64,000 nt of DNA from CAVOAK01 sp963664465 (GTDB lineage Bacteria; Pseudomonadota; Alphaproteobacteria; UBA8366; CAVOAK01), in assembly GCA_963664465.2 (NCBI GenBank), contig CAXXSU010000015.1, positions 310,001-374,000 of the forward strand, given 5' to 3'. The position numbers and the translations under genes are program-made. Below, piece by piece: positions 36,423 to 46,616 of the stretch (its first letter is position 1; each line of letters begins with the position of its first letter). Below the pieces are notes generated by a model. The model was given only the letters and a program-made list of their open reading frames with translations. It searched no databases and was not told the origin of the DNA.

Positions 36423-39400
36423 TATCGGCGTGTATTAGGTCGGTTGCTTGGGCTGATGGCTCACCAACTAGTTCGACAAGCTGGCCGACAAAGCGGCGGA
36501 CACCCGCCACGCGCTGATCGACGCTTTCCCACGAATCGATATAGACCAGCTTTTGCTCGGGCCGGATCTTGATGGCCTCAGATCGCGCCTCAATGAAGCG
36601 CACCAGTCTTTCAGGGTTGGAAAATTGATTATTGCGAAAAGATACGACGGCTCCTTTCGGGCCTGCCTCAATCTTTTCGATGCCAGCGTGCTGGCATAAT
36701 TGTTTAATTGCAATCAACTGTAGAAGATTTTCCACCTCTTCGGGCAAAGGGCCAAACCGATCAATCATCTCCGCGGCGAATGCGTCAATTTCAGACCGGC
36801 CGGCCAGCAATGATGCTCGCCGATACAGACCAAGTCGTACTGTGAGGTCCGCGACGTAGGCTTCAGGAATTAGCACCGAGGTGCCGATCGCGATCTGCGG
36901 TATCCAACTATCTCCGTCCGCTTCCTCCGTAGCCTCGCCGCGTGCCGAGGCAACAGCCTCTTCCAGCATATGCTGATAGAGTTCGACGCCGATCTCGCGA
37001 ATATGACCAGATTGCTCTTCACCGAGCAGGTTGCCCGCTCCACGAATATCGAGATCGTGGCTTGCCAAGGTGAAGCCGGCACCGAGCGAATCCAAGGTCT
37101 GCATGACGGCAAGCCGACGTGTTGCCGCCTCCGTCAACACCGCGCCTGGCGGAATCGTCAAGTAGGCGTACGCACGCATTTTCGAACGGCCAACGCGGCC
37201 CCGGAGCTGATAAAGCTGAGCCAGTCCAAACATGTCTGCGCGATGGATGATGACCGTATTGGCGTCGGGAATATCGAGGCCAGACTCGATAATATTGGTG
37301 CACAACAGCAAATCGAGCTGACGACCGCAAAACCGCTCCATCACGCGCTCTAGCGACTCTGCCGACATGCGGCCATGTGCGACGGCAATCTTGATCTCGG
37401 GTACCAACGCCTTCAAACGGTCGTGAACGCGGCTGATATCCGAGATGCGGGGGCAAACGTAAAATGTTTGGCCGCCGCGAAAATGCTCGCGGAGTATGGC
37501 TTCACGCGCGACCACCGGATCGTAAGGAAGCACGAATGTCCGTACGGCTAGGCGGTCGACCGGCGGCGTCGCGATGATGCTCATCTCCCGCACCCCCGAA
37601 AGCGCCATCTGCAGGGTCCGCGGAATCGGCGTCGCCGTTAGCGTCAGAACGTGGACATTGGACTTGAGGCGCTTGAGCTGTTCTTTTTGAGCGACGCCAA
37701 AATGTTGCTCTTCGTCGATGATAAGCAATCCCAACTTGGGAATACGCAACGACTTGGCGAGTAGCGCCTGGGTGCCGATGACGATATCGATTGTACCGTT
37801 AGCGAGTCCTTCCTTTGTGCGCTTGGCATCGTCTGCGGCGACCAGGCGAGAGAGTTGCGCTACGCTTACGGGAAGCCCTGCGAATCGCTCTGAAAATGTT
37901 AGAAAATGCTGACGGGCAAGCAACGTCGTCGGCACCACGACGGCCACCGTAAACCCTGACATTGTTGCCAGAAACGCCGCGCGCAACGCGATCTCGGTCT
38001 TGCCGAACCCGACATCGCCGCAAATCAGTCGGTCCATCGGATGACCCGACGCCAAATCCGCGATCACGTCGTCGATGCTAGCTAACTGATCTTCGGTCTC
38101 CGACCACTGAAAACGGGCGCAAAACTCGTCAAAGAGCCCTGCCGGCGTTGGCATGACCACGCTTTTGTTTAGCGCGCGTTCAGCAGCGACTTTCAGCAAT
38201 TGGCCGGCGATGTCCTTGATGCGCTCTTTCACGCGGGCTTTGCGCGCTTGCCAGGCGACCCCGCCTAACCGATCGAATTGCACACCCGCTTCATCGGATC
38301 CATAGCGCGACAACGTCTCGATATTTTCAACCGGGACATAAAGCTTATCTTCACCGGCATAGATAACCCGCAGGCAATCATGTGGTGCAGCGCTGATTTC
38401 GAGCGTTTCCAAACCGTCGTAGCGACCGATGCCGTGGTCGACATGAACAACGATGTCGCCAAGCGTCAGGCTCGAAACTTCGGCGATAAATTCGCTGCCA
38501 CGCCGGCGCTGACGCGTCGGGCGAACCAATCTGTCGCCCAGGATATCCTGTTCGCTGAGCACAACATGAACATCCGTCGTGAATCCATGCTCCATATCGA
38601 GGGTCGCGAGTACCGTGGTACCGGCTGGTTGGGCCAAGAACTCACGCCAGTTTTCTACCGTCGTCTGTGTCGAGACGCCGTGTTCGCGCAGCAGAGCCGC
38701 AATCCGCTCGCGGGATCCGGTACTATGCGCCGCAATGAGGGTGGAGCGTTTCGTCTCGGCCGCGAGCCGGTCGCGGACGGCATCAAATAGACCGCTCGCG
38801 GAATTCTCGGCTAGCGCGCGGGCCTGGGAAAAATCTTGGGATCTGCGCGCACCGGCATTGATTATGTCGCCACCGTCGGGGGCTTCGAACGGCGAGAAGA
38901 CAGCGACCGGATGGCGCGCCAAATTCTGCGCCCACTCCCCAGAATTAAGAAACAATGTGCTTGGTTCAACGGGCCGATATGGTGGCGTCGCATCAGAATC
39001 CGCCTTCTTCGACGACGCGATCATTGCGGTCCGCGCGTCATAAAATTCCGCGATCTGCTCCAGCCTTGCTTCCACCGCTTGCTCCACCTGCGGATCAAGA
39101 ACGATGAACGCGTCCTGCAGATAGTCGAACAGCGATTCGAGTTGCCGATGGAACAATGGCAGCCAGTGCTCCATACCATTGTGGTTGTGACCGGCGCTAA
39201 TCGCTTCATACAGCGGATCACCGCTGGCACGCGTCCCGAAGAGTCTGCGGTACTGATCGCGAAACAGCGTGATGGTCTCCGGTGAAAGAATGACTTCGCT
39301 GACGGGCCGGAGGATGATTCTTTCATGCCCACCGCTGGAACGCTGCGTCATTGGATCGAAGGAGCGTATGCGCTCCAGCTCATCACCAAAGAAATCGAGC

Positions 39401-39963
39401 CGCTGCGGCGCTTCCATACCGGTCGGAAATATGTCGATGATGCCACCGCGCACGGCAAATTCTCCGGGTTCACGAACGGTTCCGGCGTGGCGGTAGCCAT
39501 GCGTATTGAGAAACGTGAGCAGAATATCCTGCTGCAGCTCGCTGCCCTCGGTCGCGACTAACACGGCATCCTTGAGACCTGCGCGCGGCGGAACGCGCTG
39601 CAGCATCGCATTGACGGTGGTTAGAACGACAGCGGCATCACCTTTGCCACGGTCCACCACAGCGCTGACACGCGTTAGACCATCGAGGCGTTTGGCGACA
39701 ATGTCCGTATGCGGCGAAACCCGGTCGTACGGCAGGCAATCCCAGGCTGGAATTGTTATGACATCCAGATCCGGCGCAAAGAACCCGAGGGTCTCGGCAA
39801 CCCGGTTCATGCCCGTGTCATGCGGCGCCACATAAAGCAACCGGCCAGACCGCGCGGCGACCTCGACGGCGATTTGCGCCAAGACAAGGCAGTCATAGCC
39901 CTCCGGCGCGCCGCCAATCGTAAGGCGGCCCGAATTCATCATCTGTTGTGTGAATTCTATCAA
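36415..39963 (-). CDS. mfd: Transcription-repair coupling factor
   Basis: A 1182-residue Mfd with all modules: the UvrB-like N-domain (residues about 1-350), the RNA-polymerase-interaction domain (LTLGDIVVHVDHGIGRYDGL), the translocase with Walker A GDVGFGKTEIALRA and DEEQHFG box (LLIIDEEQHFGVAQKEQL), TATPIPRTLQMALSG, the QxxGRxGR-type motif LRGRVGRSKMRAYAYL, and the C-terminal TRCF domain. It removes stalled RNA polymerase and recruits UvrA. The frame begins at TTG 39963, 4 bases after sdhE; an ATG lies at 39942. Confidence 0.96.
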   Translation of the reverse strand: MIEFTQQMMNSGRLTIGGAPEGYDCLVLAQIAVEVAARSGRLLYVAPHDTGMNRVAETLGFFAPDLDVITIPAWDCLPYDRVSPHTDIVAKRLDGLTRVSAVVDRGKGDAAVVLTTVNAMLQRVPPRAGLKDAVLVATEGSELQQDILLTFLNTHGYRHAGTVREPGEFAVRGGIIDIFPTGMEAPQRLDFFGDELERIRSFDPMTQRSSGGHERIILRPVSEVILSPETITLFRDQYRRLFGTRASGDPLYEAISAGHNHNGMEHWLPLFHRQLESLFDYLQDAFIVLDPQVEQAVEARLEQIAEFYDARTAMIASSKKADSDATPPYRPVEPSTLFLNSGEWAQNLARHPVAVFSPFEAPDGGDIINAGARRSQDFSQARALAENSASGLFDAVRDRLAAETKRSTLIAAHSTGSRERIAALLREHGVSTQTTVENWREFLAQPAGTTVLATLDMEHGFTTDVHVVLSEQDILGDRLVRPTRQRRRGSEFIAEVSSLTLGDIVVHVDHGIGRYDGLETLEISAAPHDCLRVIYAGEDKLYVPVENIETLSRYGSDEAGVQFDRLGGVAWQARKARVKERIKDIAGQLLKVAAERALNKSVVMPTPAGLFDEFCARFQWSETEDQLASIDDVIADLASGHPMDRLICGDVGFGKTEIALRAAFLATMSGFTVAVVVPTTLLARQHFLTFSERFAGLPVSVAQLSRLVAADDAKRTKEGLANGTIDIVIGTQALLAKSLRIPKLGLLIIDEEQHFGVAQKEQLKRLKSNVHVLTLTATPIPRTLQMALSGVREMSIIATPPVDRLAVRTFVLPYDPVVAREAILREHFRGGQTFYVCPRISDISRVHDRLKALVPEIKIAVAHGRMSAESLERVMERFCGRQLDLLLCTNIIESGLDIPDANTVIIHRADMFGLAQLYQLRGRVGRSKMRAYAYLTIPPGAVLTEAATRRLAVMQTLDSLGAGFTLASHDLDIRGAGNLLGEEQSGHIREIGVELYQHMLEEAVASARGEATEEADGDSWIPQIAIGTSVLIPEAYVADLTVRLGLYRRASLLAGRSEIDAFAAEMIDRFGPLPEEVENLLQLIAIKQLCQHAGIEKIEAGPKGAVVSFRNNQFSNPERLVRFIEARSEAIKIRPEQKLVYIDSWESVDQRVAGVRRFVGQLVELVGEPSAQATDLIHADTS

Positions 39964-39967
39964 TGTA

Positions 39968-40261
39968 TTAAAGGAAGTTTCTAAAGTTTTTTAGGAGTTT
40001 GAAAACATCGCTTTCCAGTGCTTTGGGCATGGGCTCCGCCTCCGTCAACCAGCGATAAATATCCGGATCACTGTGCTCTAGAATGTTTTCGTAGATATCC
40101 AGCTGACGTGCTGAAAACCCCGCCAGATGACGCTCGGCGAACGGGCCCAAAAGCAGGTCGAGTTCTCGCGTACCGCGGTGCCAGCTGCGAAACAAGAGGC
40201 GCTTGCGGCACACGTCGATCTTCGTTTCCTGCGCGTTTTTCGTCAAAGTAGCTGGCCGCAT
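39968..40261 (-). CDS. sdhE: FAD assembly factor SdhE (succinate dehydrogenase flavinylation)
   Basis: A 97-residue helical protein with the SdhE signature RKRLLFRSWHRGTRELDLLL (RGxxE) and IYENILEHSDPDIYRWLTEA. It promotes covalent attachment of FAD to SdhA. I use ATG 40261 (MRPATLTKNAQETKIDVCRK); a longer frame to 40342 is less plausible. It lies 4 bases before mfd on the same strand and is divergent from recG, a common alphaproteobacterial arrangement. Confidence 0.92.
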   Translation of the reverse strand: MRPATLTKNAQETKIDVCRKRLLFRSWHRGTRELDLLLGPFAERHLAGFSARQLDIYENILEHSDPDIYRWLTEAEPMPKALESDVFKLLKNFRNFL

Positions 40262-40302
40262 TTGGTAGGGACCGGTATATCCCGCGTGGTCCGCTTGGTA
40301 CA

Positions 40303-42438
40303 TTGCCTTTGTATGCCGTGTCCACAATAGTCGACGGTTCAATCAACCAAGAAACAGAAACCTTGCGTCCGGACATTCTCTTTCCACTGTTTACGCCGTT
40401 AGACTCGCTGCCGGGCGTCGGGTCTCGCATCGCAAAACTCATCGAGAAAATTGCCGGCGCCCATATCGTTGATCTGCTCTGGCATCTACCGCGTGAAATC
40501 GTCGATCGCCGTTATAGACCAAGTGTTGCAAGCGCAGAGAGCGGCCGCATCGCGACGATACGCGTTAACGTCGTCGCGCATGTCCGTTCGCCGCGCAAAG
40601 GCCTTCCCTATCGCGTGCGCTGCACCGACGACACTGGAACCCTGTCTCTAATCTTCTTTCACAGTCGCGAGGATTATCTGAACCGCATGCTTCCCGTGGG
40701 CGAGGACCGTATTGTCAGTGGCCGGATAGAACGCTACCGCGGCGAAACGCAAATTACCCATCCGGACCATATTCTAGCGCCGGAGCAAATTGATGAAATG
40801 AGGCCGGTCGAGCCGGTTTATCCGATGACCGAAGGCCTGAGTCCAAAAACCCTCTCCAAAGCAATTGGCACCGCCTGCATGCGGGCGCCAGAGCTCGCAG
40901 AGTGGCTGGATTCCGCCTACGTCAAGCAACAGCGCTGGGAATCCTGGCAGGCCTCTCTGCAAAATGCGCACGCCCCGGACCAAGAGTCTGATCTTGACCC
41001 GAACACACCGGCACGCGCCCGACTGGCCTACGATGAACTTCTCGCAAACCAGTTGGCCCTTGCCCTCGTCCGCGATCAGTTGCGCGGTCAGTTGGGCCGG
41101 CCGCTGAAGGGAGATGGCGGCCTACGGCGCGACGTCCTCGCTAACTTGCCCTATTCGCTGACGCGCGCGCAAAAGAAAGCGCTGCGGGAAATCAACGCCG
41201 ATATGGAATCGCCGAACCGCATGTTGCGGTTGCTGCAGGGCGATGTCGGGAGCGGCAAGACGATCGTCGCACTGTTCGCCATGCTGAATGCCGTCGAATG
41301 CGGTGGTCAGGCGGCGCTTATGGCGCCAACCGAGATCCTCGCACGGCAGCATTTCGTGACCATCAAAGCACTAGTTCCGGGCTTGTCGGTGGCGGTTCTG
41401 ACTGGGCGTGACAAGGGTGCGCGTCGCAAGACGTTGTTGGCGGAGATCGAGGACGGCTCAATCGACATCGTCGTCGGAACGCATGCGTTGTTCCAGGAGT
41501 CGGTTGCGTTTCACGACCTTTCGATGGCGGTGATCGACGAACAGCACCGTTTTGGCGTCTATCAACGCCTCAGCCTGCAGTCGAAGGGCCGCGGCGTCGA
41601 TATTCTTGTCATGACGGCCACGCCGATCCCCCGCAGCCTGATGTTGACGGCATATGGCGACCTCGAAGCATCGCTGCTCACGGAAAAACCCGCCGGACGC
41701 CGAGCGGTCGATACGCGGATCGTTTCGCTGCGCCGGCTTCAAGAGGTGATAGAGGCCGTTGGCCGCGAGATGAAAGCTGGCGCCAAAGTGTTTTGGGTCT
41801 GTCCATTGGTCGAGGAATCGGAAGTGAGCGATTTGGCCGCCGCAGAAGACCGTCACGCCGATCTCAAGTCGCGCTTTGGCGAGGGCGTCGAGCTGATTCA
41901 TGGCCGGATGAAGGGCGCCCAGAAGGACGCGGCGATGGAGCGATTCGCATACGGATCGGCCCGCATCATGGTCGCGACCACCGTCATCGAAGTCGGCGTG
42001 GACGTTCCTGATGCGACATTGATGGTCGTTGAACATGCTGAGCGGTTCGGTCTTGCCCAATTGCACCAGCTGCGAGGCCGGATCGGGCGCAGCGACCAGC
42101 CTTCAACCTGCTTGCTGCTTTATGCGCCGCCGCTTGGCGCAAATGCGCGGGCCCGCTTGTCGATCCTTCGGGAGTCCGACGATGGCTTCCGGATCGCCGA
42201 GGAGGATCTGCGACTACGCGGTGCGGGAGAGTTGCTGGGCACCAGACAGAGCGGATTCCCGGAGTTCCGTCTCGCCGATATTTCGGCGCATAGCGAACTT
42301 CTCGCGGCTGCGCGTGACGACGCGCGCCTGATCATCGAACGCGATGCAGGGCTACAAGGCGAGCGCGGAGAGGCACTGCGCACGCTTCTTTATCTGTTTG
42401 AGCGGGATTCCGCCGTCGTCAATCTGCGCTCGGGCTGA
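40303..42438 (+). CDS. recG: ATP-dependent DNA helicase RecG
   Basis: RecG, up to 711 residues: wedge/OB domain (LDSLPGVGSRIAKLIEKIAG, LLWHLPREIVDRRYRPSVAS), Walker A LLQGDVGSGKTIVALFAML, the DEQH box AVIDEQHRFGVYQRLSLQS, TATPIPRSLMLTAYGD, and LHQLRGRIGRSDQPSTCLLL. It regresses stalled replication forks. The family start usually lies near the RPDILFPLF segment, so a TTG at 40363 is an alternative to the ATG at 40303. The 3' end overlaps the convergent DUF502 gene by 20 bases. Confidence 0.96.
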   Translation: MPLYAVSTIVDGSINQETETLRPDILFPLFTPLDSLPGVGSRIAKLIEKIAGAHIVDLLWHLPREIVDRRYRPSVASAESGRIATIRVNVVAHVRSPRKGLPYRVRCTDDTGTLSLIFFHSREDYLNRMLPVGEDRIVSGRIERYRGETQITHPDHILAPEQIDEMRPVEPVYPMTEGLSPKTLSKAIGTACMRAPELAEWLDSAYVKQQRWESWQASLQNAHAPDQESDLDPNTPARARLAYDELLANQLALALVRDQLRGQLGRPLKGDGGLRRDVLANLPYSLTRAQKKALREINADMESPNRMLRLLQGDVGSGKTIVALFAMLNAVECGGQAALMAPTEILARQHFVTIKALVPGLSVAVLTGRDKGARRKTLLAEIEDGSIDIVVGTHALFQESVAFHDLSMAVIDEQHRFGVYQRLSLQSKGRGVDILVMTATPIPRSLMLTAYGDLEASLLTEKPAGRRAVDTRIVSLRRLQEVIEAVGREMKAGAKVFWVCPLVEESEVSDLAAAEDRHADLKSRFGEGVELIHGRMKGAQKDAAMERFAYGSARIMVATTVIEVGVDVPDATLMVVEHAERFGLAQLHQLRGRIGRSDQPSTCLLLYAPPLGANARARLSILRESDDGFRIAEEDLRLRGAGELLGTRQSGFPEFRLADISAHSELLAAARDDARLIIERDAGLQGERGEALRTLLYLFERDSAVVNLRSG

Positions 42439-43213
42439 CGACCTTTTTACGCCGGGGATTATCGGGCAGCACCTCGACATTGTCGGCGGCTTCTACCGGC
42501 AATACAGGCGAGTGACGAAGGTCATCGTCGCGGCGATCCGGCGGCGTAATGATCCCGGCCGAGATCACCATCTTAATCGCTTCTTCCACGGTCATGCTGA
42601 GATCTACCACCTCCTCCCGTGGCACGAAGAGCAGAAAGCCAGACGTCGGATTGGGCGTGGTCGGCAGGAATACGTTGACCATGTCGTTCTTGATCAGGTT
42701 TTGTACCTCACCCTCGGTGTTTCCGGTGATGAATCCAACCGCCCAGATTCCGCGTCTTGGATATTCAATGAGAACAGCCTGCCGAAACGCGTTCGACTGT
42801 TGCTTCAAGACCGTTTCGAAGATCTGCTTGACCGCGCTGTAAACACTACGGATCACCGGCATTCGCGCCAATATCCGTTCGCCGAGGTTAACGACGTAGC
42901 GGCCGACGAATCCGGCCGTCAGCGCACCGATCAACGTAATCAGCACGAGTAGTACGACGACACCGAGACCGGGCAAACCGATCTCAAAGCCAACGATATC
43001 GCGCAAATAGCTGTCCGGGTTGTAGCGGGCCGGAATCAGCGGTACGACTTTGCTGTCGACGAAGCCGACAAACCACCACGCCGAGGCAAGGGTTATGGCG
43101 ACCGGAGCAGTAACAAGGACACCAGCCAGAAAATAGCCACGCAGGCGAGCAAACAAATGTCGCCTCGGCGGCTTGTCACCGGCTTGTGTCTTTTTTGAGA
43201 TTATGGGCGCCAT
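42419..43213 (-). CDS. DUF502-family membrane protein
   Basis: A 264-residue protein with two transmembrane segments (RGYFLAGVLVTAPVAITLAS; GLPGLGVVVLLVLITLIGAL), the loop GERILARMPVIRSVYSAVKQ, then EYPRRGIWAVGFITGNTEGE and NVFLPTTPNPTSGFLLFVPR, the DUF502 signature. The C-terminal 40 residues are acidic and disordered. Function is not established; such proteins often lie near recG or in unrelated membrane contexts. Confidence 0.9.
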   Translation of the reverse strand: MAPIISKKTQAGDKPPRRHLFARLRGYFLAGVLVTAPVAITLASAWWFVGFVDSKVVPLIPARYNPDSYLRDIVGFEIGLPGLGVVVLLVLITLIGALTAGFVGRYVVNLGERILARMPVIRSVYSAVKQIFETVLKQQSNAFRQAVLIEYPRRGIWAVGFITGNTEGEVQNLIKNDMVNVFLPTTPNPTSGFLLFVPREEVVDLSMTVEEAIKMVISAGIITPPDRRDDDLRHSPVLPVEAADNVEVLPDNPRRKKVVSPSAD

Positions 43214-43308
43214 GGTGTTGCCGCTCCCTTCTATCGCGCATTCGCAAGGTCAACAAGACGGATGGGCGCACTGAAACTGCACTTTCCCCGTTCTTGCTCC
43301 ATAATGAG

Positions 43309-44409
43309 ATGATGCAGAAGGCCGGTTCATCAATACCGCGGCTCAACGGATTGTCGACCGCTGTTCCGCCACACGTGTTGCGACAAGCCGATATTGTCGA
43401 CGCGGCGCGGCAACTCTTCGCGTCGCGGAGCGCCGAATTTCGACGCCTCGAGCCGATCTATGCCAACGCCGGCATCGAGACACGATACTCGTGCGTTCCC
43501 CTCGAATGGTTTAGCGAGCCCCATGGCTGGGCCGAGCGCAACCGTCGCTATACGACGCATGCCCTCGAACTCGCACAGGCGGCAGCAACCAAGTGCCTGG
43601 CAAGCGCAAGTCTCAGCCCGCAGGACATCGATGGAATTGTAATGGTGTCGACAACGGGCATTGCCACGCCGAGTCTCGACGCGCGTCTTTTGGAGTGCAT
43701 GCCATTTCGCCGCGACGTCCAAAGATTGCCCGTCTTTGGTCTCGGCTGTGCCGGCGGCGTGCTTGGGCTGGCTCGAACGGCGGCGATGGCGCGCTCCGCA
43801 GAGGAACAGAAGTGGCTGCTCGTCGTCGTCGAATTGTGCGGGCTAACGTTCCGCAAGGGCGACCTGTCGAACAGCAATATCGTTGCCAGCGCCTTGTTTG
43901 GCGACGGCGCAGCGGCGGCGGTGATCAGCTGCCAAGGTTGCGGTCCGCAAATTCCGCAGTGGGGGGAACATACCTGGCCGCAGTCGTTGGACGTCATGGG
44001 CTGGCAGGTCGAGGATGACGGTTTCGGCGTCCTCTTCAGCCGCGACATACCCTCGTTGGTTCGCAAGCGATTGAAGACAGTGGCCGAAACATATCTGGCC
44101 AACCATGGCCAGTGTCTCGACGACATCGATCACTATGTATTTCATCCAGGGGGCGCCCGCATTATCGACGAACTAAACAATCTGTTTGGGTTCCCTGAGG
44201 CCACGCTGCAGACGACGCGCGGCGTCCTCCGCGACTACGGCAACATGTCGGCGGCAAGTGTGTTTTTCGTGCTCGCGCGAACGCTGGAGACCGAGGCGAG
44301 CGGCCGGATGCTTCTCGGAGCGCTTGGACCAGGTTTTACGGCAGCGTTCGCAACGCTGGAAGCTGGCGCCGCACCGGACTCTGGCACCGCACCGGACTCT
44401 GGCAGATGA
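43309..44409 (+). CDS. Type III polyketide synthase (alkylpyrone-type)
   Basis: A 366-residue chalcone/stilbene-synthase-like enzyme from ATG 43309. The thiolase-fold triad is visible: Cys147 in VFGLGCAGGVLGL, His279 in YVFHPGGARI and Asn312 in YGNMSAASVF. N-terminal start lies near SSIPRLNGLSTAVPPHVLRQ; a longer frame to 43186 overlaps the DUF502 start and was rejected. Type III PKSs of this kind with an ICMT partner make alkylpyrones in Bacillus (BpsA-BpsB). Its stop overlaps the following methyltransferase start (ATGA), so the pair was one operon. The C-terminal 12 residues are a tandem repeat. Confidence 0.9.
   Translation: MMQKAGSSIPRLNGLSTAVPPHVLRQADIVDAARQLFASRSAEFRRLEPIYANAGIETRYSCVPLEWFSEPHGWAERNRRYTTHALELAQAAATKCLASASLSPQDIDGIVMVSTTGIATPSLDARLLECMPFRRDVQRLPVFGLGCAGGVLGLARTAAMARSAEEQKWLLVVVELCGLTFRKGDLSNSNIVASALFGDGAAAAVISCQGCGPQIPQWGEHTWPQSLDVMGWQVEDDGFGVLFSRDIPSLVRKRLKTVAETYLANHGQCLDDIDHYVFHPGGARIIDELNNLFGFPEATLQTTRGVLRDYGNMSAASVFFVLARTLETEASGRMLLGALGPGFTAAFATLEAGAAPDSGTAPDSGR
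44369..44404 (+). repeat. Two 18-bp tandem repeats at the PKS 3' end
   Basis: CCGCACCGGACTCTGGCA is repeated twice without a gap and encodes the C-terminal APDSGTAPDSG of the type III PKS. It lies just before the ATGA overlap with the methyltransferase gene. Confidence 0.9.
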
Positions 44410-44903
44410 GCCTCTTGCAGTGGATCGTCATTGCCGTCGCGTTGCAACGGCTGGGGGAACTCGTCCTATCGCACCGCAATGGCGCAAAGCTGCGCGCCAA
44501 AGGTGGGGTCGAGGTCGGCTCCGGTCACTATCCTCTTATGGTTGCCCTACACGCCGGTTGGCTCGTCGCCCTGTTCTTTGCCACCCCCACCGACGCAACC
44601 GTTTCTTGGCTTCTCCTAACGGTCTTTCTGCTGCTTCAGACGGGCCGGATATGGGTGATCGCTACGCTTGGAGAACGCTGGACGACCCGCATAATTTCCT
44701 TGCCGAATGCACCCTTGATCAGGCGCGGGCCGTATCGTTGGCTCAACCACCCAAACTATCTCATCGTCATCGCCGAAATTGCCGTATTGCCCCTGGCGTT
44801 TGGCCAATGGAAGCTTGCGCTAGCAGCCTGTCGGACTTGAGCCGGGAGTCGAAATAGGATTCGATGGTATCAGTTGATTTGCCCGCGCGTGATGGAGACC
44901 GTC

Positions 44904-46262
44904 ATGAGCAATTTCCGACCGGTCGACCGGGAGACGGGGTTTCTGCTGCCGCCGTCGGTGGAGGAATGGCTTCCCGAGCGGCATCTGGCGCGCTTCGTGG
45001 TCGAGGTGATCGAGCAGTTGGACCTCTCGGCGTTCGTGAAGGCCTATCGCGGCTCGGGCTCGGCGTCCTATCACCCGAGCATGCTGCTGGGGCTTCTGGT
45101 CTACGGCTACGCCACGGGGGTGTTTTCGAGCCGCAAGTTGGAGCGCGCGACCTATGATTCTGTCGCTTTCCGCTTCATCGCGGTCAACGATCATCCCGAC
45201 CACGATACCATCGCCGCGTTCCGGCGGCGTTTTCTCGACCGGATCGAAGGGCTGTTCGTCGAGGTGCTGCTGCTGGCCCGGGAAGCCGGGGTGCTGAAGC
45301 TCGGCACGGTGGCGCTGGACGGCACCAAGGTGCACGCCAACGCGAGCCGGCACAGCGCGCTGTCGTGGAAACACGCCTGCGAGCTCGAAGCCCGGTTGAA
45401 GGCCGAGGTGGCGGAGTTGATGGCGTTGGCGGAGGCGGCCGATGGGGCGGATGTGCCCGACGGGATGTCGGTGCCCGAGGAACTGGCCCGGCGCGAGGAT
45501 CGTCTGGCCCGCATCGCCGAGGCCAAGGCGGTGATCGAGGCGCGGGCGCGCGAACGCCTTGAGCGGGAACGGGCCGAGTACGAGGCGAAGCTCGAGGCGC
45601 GCGCGGAGAAGGCCGAGAAGACGGGCCGCAAGCCGGGCGGCCGTCCACCCGAGCCGCCGGTGGCCGGGCCCGGGCCGAAGGACCAGGTCAATCTGACCGA
45701 CGCGGACTCGCGCATCATGCCGGTGGCCGGCGGCGGCTTCGAACAGGCCTACAACGCCCAAGCCCTGGTGGCGGCCGACAGCCTGCTGGTGGTCACCAAC
45801 GACGTGGTCCAGGCCCCCAACGACAAGCGACAAATCGAACCGGCGCTGGAAGCGCTCGCCCGCCTTCCCGAGGCGCTGGGCGCGCCCGAGACCCTGCTGG
45901 CGGACAGCGGCTACTTCAGCGAGGCCAACGTGAACGCCTGCGCCGAGGCCGAGATCGCGCCGTTGATCACGCCCGGCCGGGAACGCCATCATCTCTCCTG
46001 GAAGGACCGCTTCGCCGGCGCGCCGCCGCCCCCGGAGAACCCGACGCCGCTGGAAGCGATGACACATCGACTGGCGACGCCCGAAGGCCGGCAACTCTAC
46101 GCCCTGCGCAAGCAAACGCCGGAACCGGTGTTCGGCATCATCAAATCGGCCATGGGCTTCCGCCAGTTCTCGCTACGCGGCCTGGACAAGGTCACGGGCG
46201 AATGGAACCTGGTGACCCTGGCCTGGAACATAAAGAGAATGTTCACCTTGCAATACGCTTGA
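44904..46262 (+). CDS. IS1182-family transposase (copy C)
   Basis: The intact 452-residue transposase: MSNFRPVDRETGFLLPPSVE, SASYHPSMLLGLLVYGYATG, DHPDHDTIAAFRRRF, VALDGTKVHANASRHSALSW, a long charged spacer, LLADSGYFSEANVNACAEAE and RKQTPEPVFGIIKSAMGFRQ. DDE residues correspond to LDGTK, ADSGY and the PVFG-preceding Glu. Starts TTG 44874, ATG 44892 and ATG 44904 are all possible; the ATG 44904 gives the family-like N-terminus. Confidence 0.92.
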   Translation: MSNFRPVDRETGFLLPPSVEEWLPERHLARFVVEVIEQLDLSAFVKAYRGSGSASYHPSMLLGLLVYGYATGVFSSRKLERATYDSVAFRFIAVNDHPDHDTIAAFRRRFLDRIEGLFVEVLLLAREAGVLKLGTVALDGTKVHANASRHSALSWKHACELEARLKAEVAELMALAEAADGADVPDGMSVPEELARREDRLARIAEAKAVIEARARERLERERAEYEAKLEARAEKAEKTGRKPGGRPPEPPVAGPGPKDQVNLTDADSRIMPVAGGGFEQAYNAQALVAADSLLVVTNDVVQAPNDKRQIEPALEALARLPEALGAPETLLADSGYFSEANVNACAEAEIAPLITPGRERHHLSWKDRFAGAPPPPENPTPLEAMTHRLATPEGRQLYALRKQTPEPVFGIIKSAMGFRQFSLRGLDKVTGEWNLVTLAWNIKRMFTLQYA

Positions 46263-46426
46263 GCAGGCGGCCGGACTCCGTACCTCGCGAAAAGGAATAA
46301 GAGTATGCTCGCCTTGCGGCACGCGCGAGCAAGCGAACATACTTCGTGCCCTCACGAGAGGGCATAAGAGTATACTCACCCTGCGGTACGCGCGGCCAAG
46401 CGACCGCACTCCGTGTCCTCACGAAA
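46223..46426. repeat. Three 67-bp tandem repeats in IS1182 copy C
   Basis: Same three-unit 67-bp array as in copy B, in the opposite orientation, beginning over the last transposase codons (ending at 46262) and running toward the right end of the element. The sequence appears the same in both copies, so the repeats belong to the element and were not formed locally. Confidence 0.85.
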
Positions 46427-46616
46427 GGCGCTCGATCCCATGACCTCTCCACATCGCGATCCGTCCACACCCATTCTCGCGGACCTCAGTCCGACAGGCT
46501 GCTAGGCTTTTCTCTCGCAAATCTATTGGTGCTGTACTGGCGCGTCTGGGTCGAGAACACAGCGCTTAAGGCCGCGGTGTCCAGTGAGTCGAACTTCAGA
46601 GAAACGCTTTAACTAG

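Larger units (their letters stand above)
44824..46501 (+). mobile_element. IS1182-type insertion sequence, copy C (intact)
   Basis: A 1678-bp element with CTAG at 44820-44823 and 46502-46505. Host reading frame is restored exactly by excision with one CTAG, proving a 4-bp CTAG target duplication. Inverted repeats begin CAGCCTGTCGGACTTGAG and CAGCCTGTCGGACTGAGG. It is the full-length version of copy B. Confidence 0.95.
44406..46612 (+). pseudogene. Isoprenylcysteine carboxyl methyltransferase-family protein, split by IS1182 copy C
   Basis: The 5' part (44406-44823) encodes LLQWIVIAVALQRLGELVLS, LQTGRIWVIATLGERWTTRI and RGPYRWLNHPNYLIVIAEIA, an ICMT-type membrane methyltransferase with several helices. 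After the IS and its second CTAG (46506 on) the frame resumes as GFSLANLLVLYWRVWVENTA and ends at TAA 46610-46612. Removing the 1678-bp IS and one CTAG restores a frame of about 174 residues. In Bacillus BpsB of this type methylates alkylpyrones made by the neighbouring BpsA. The break should abolish this step. Confidence 0.92.
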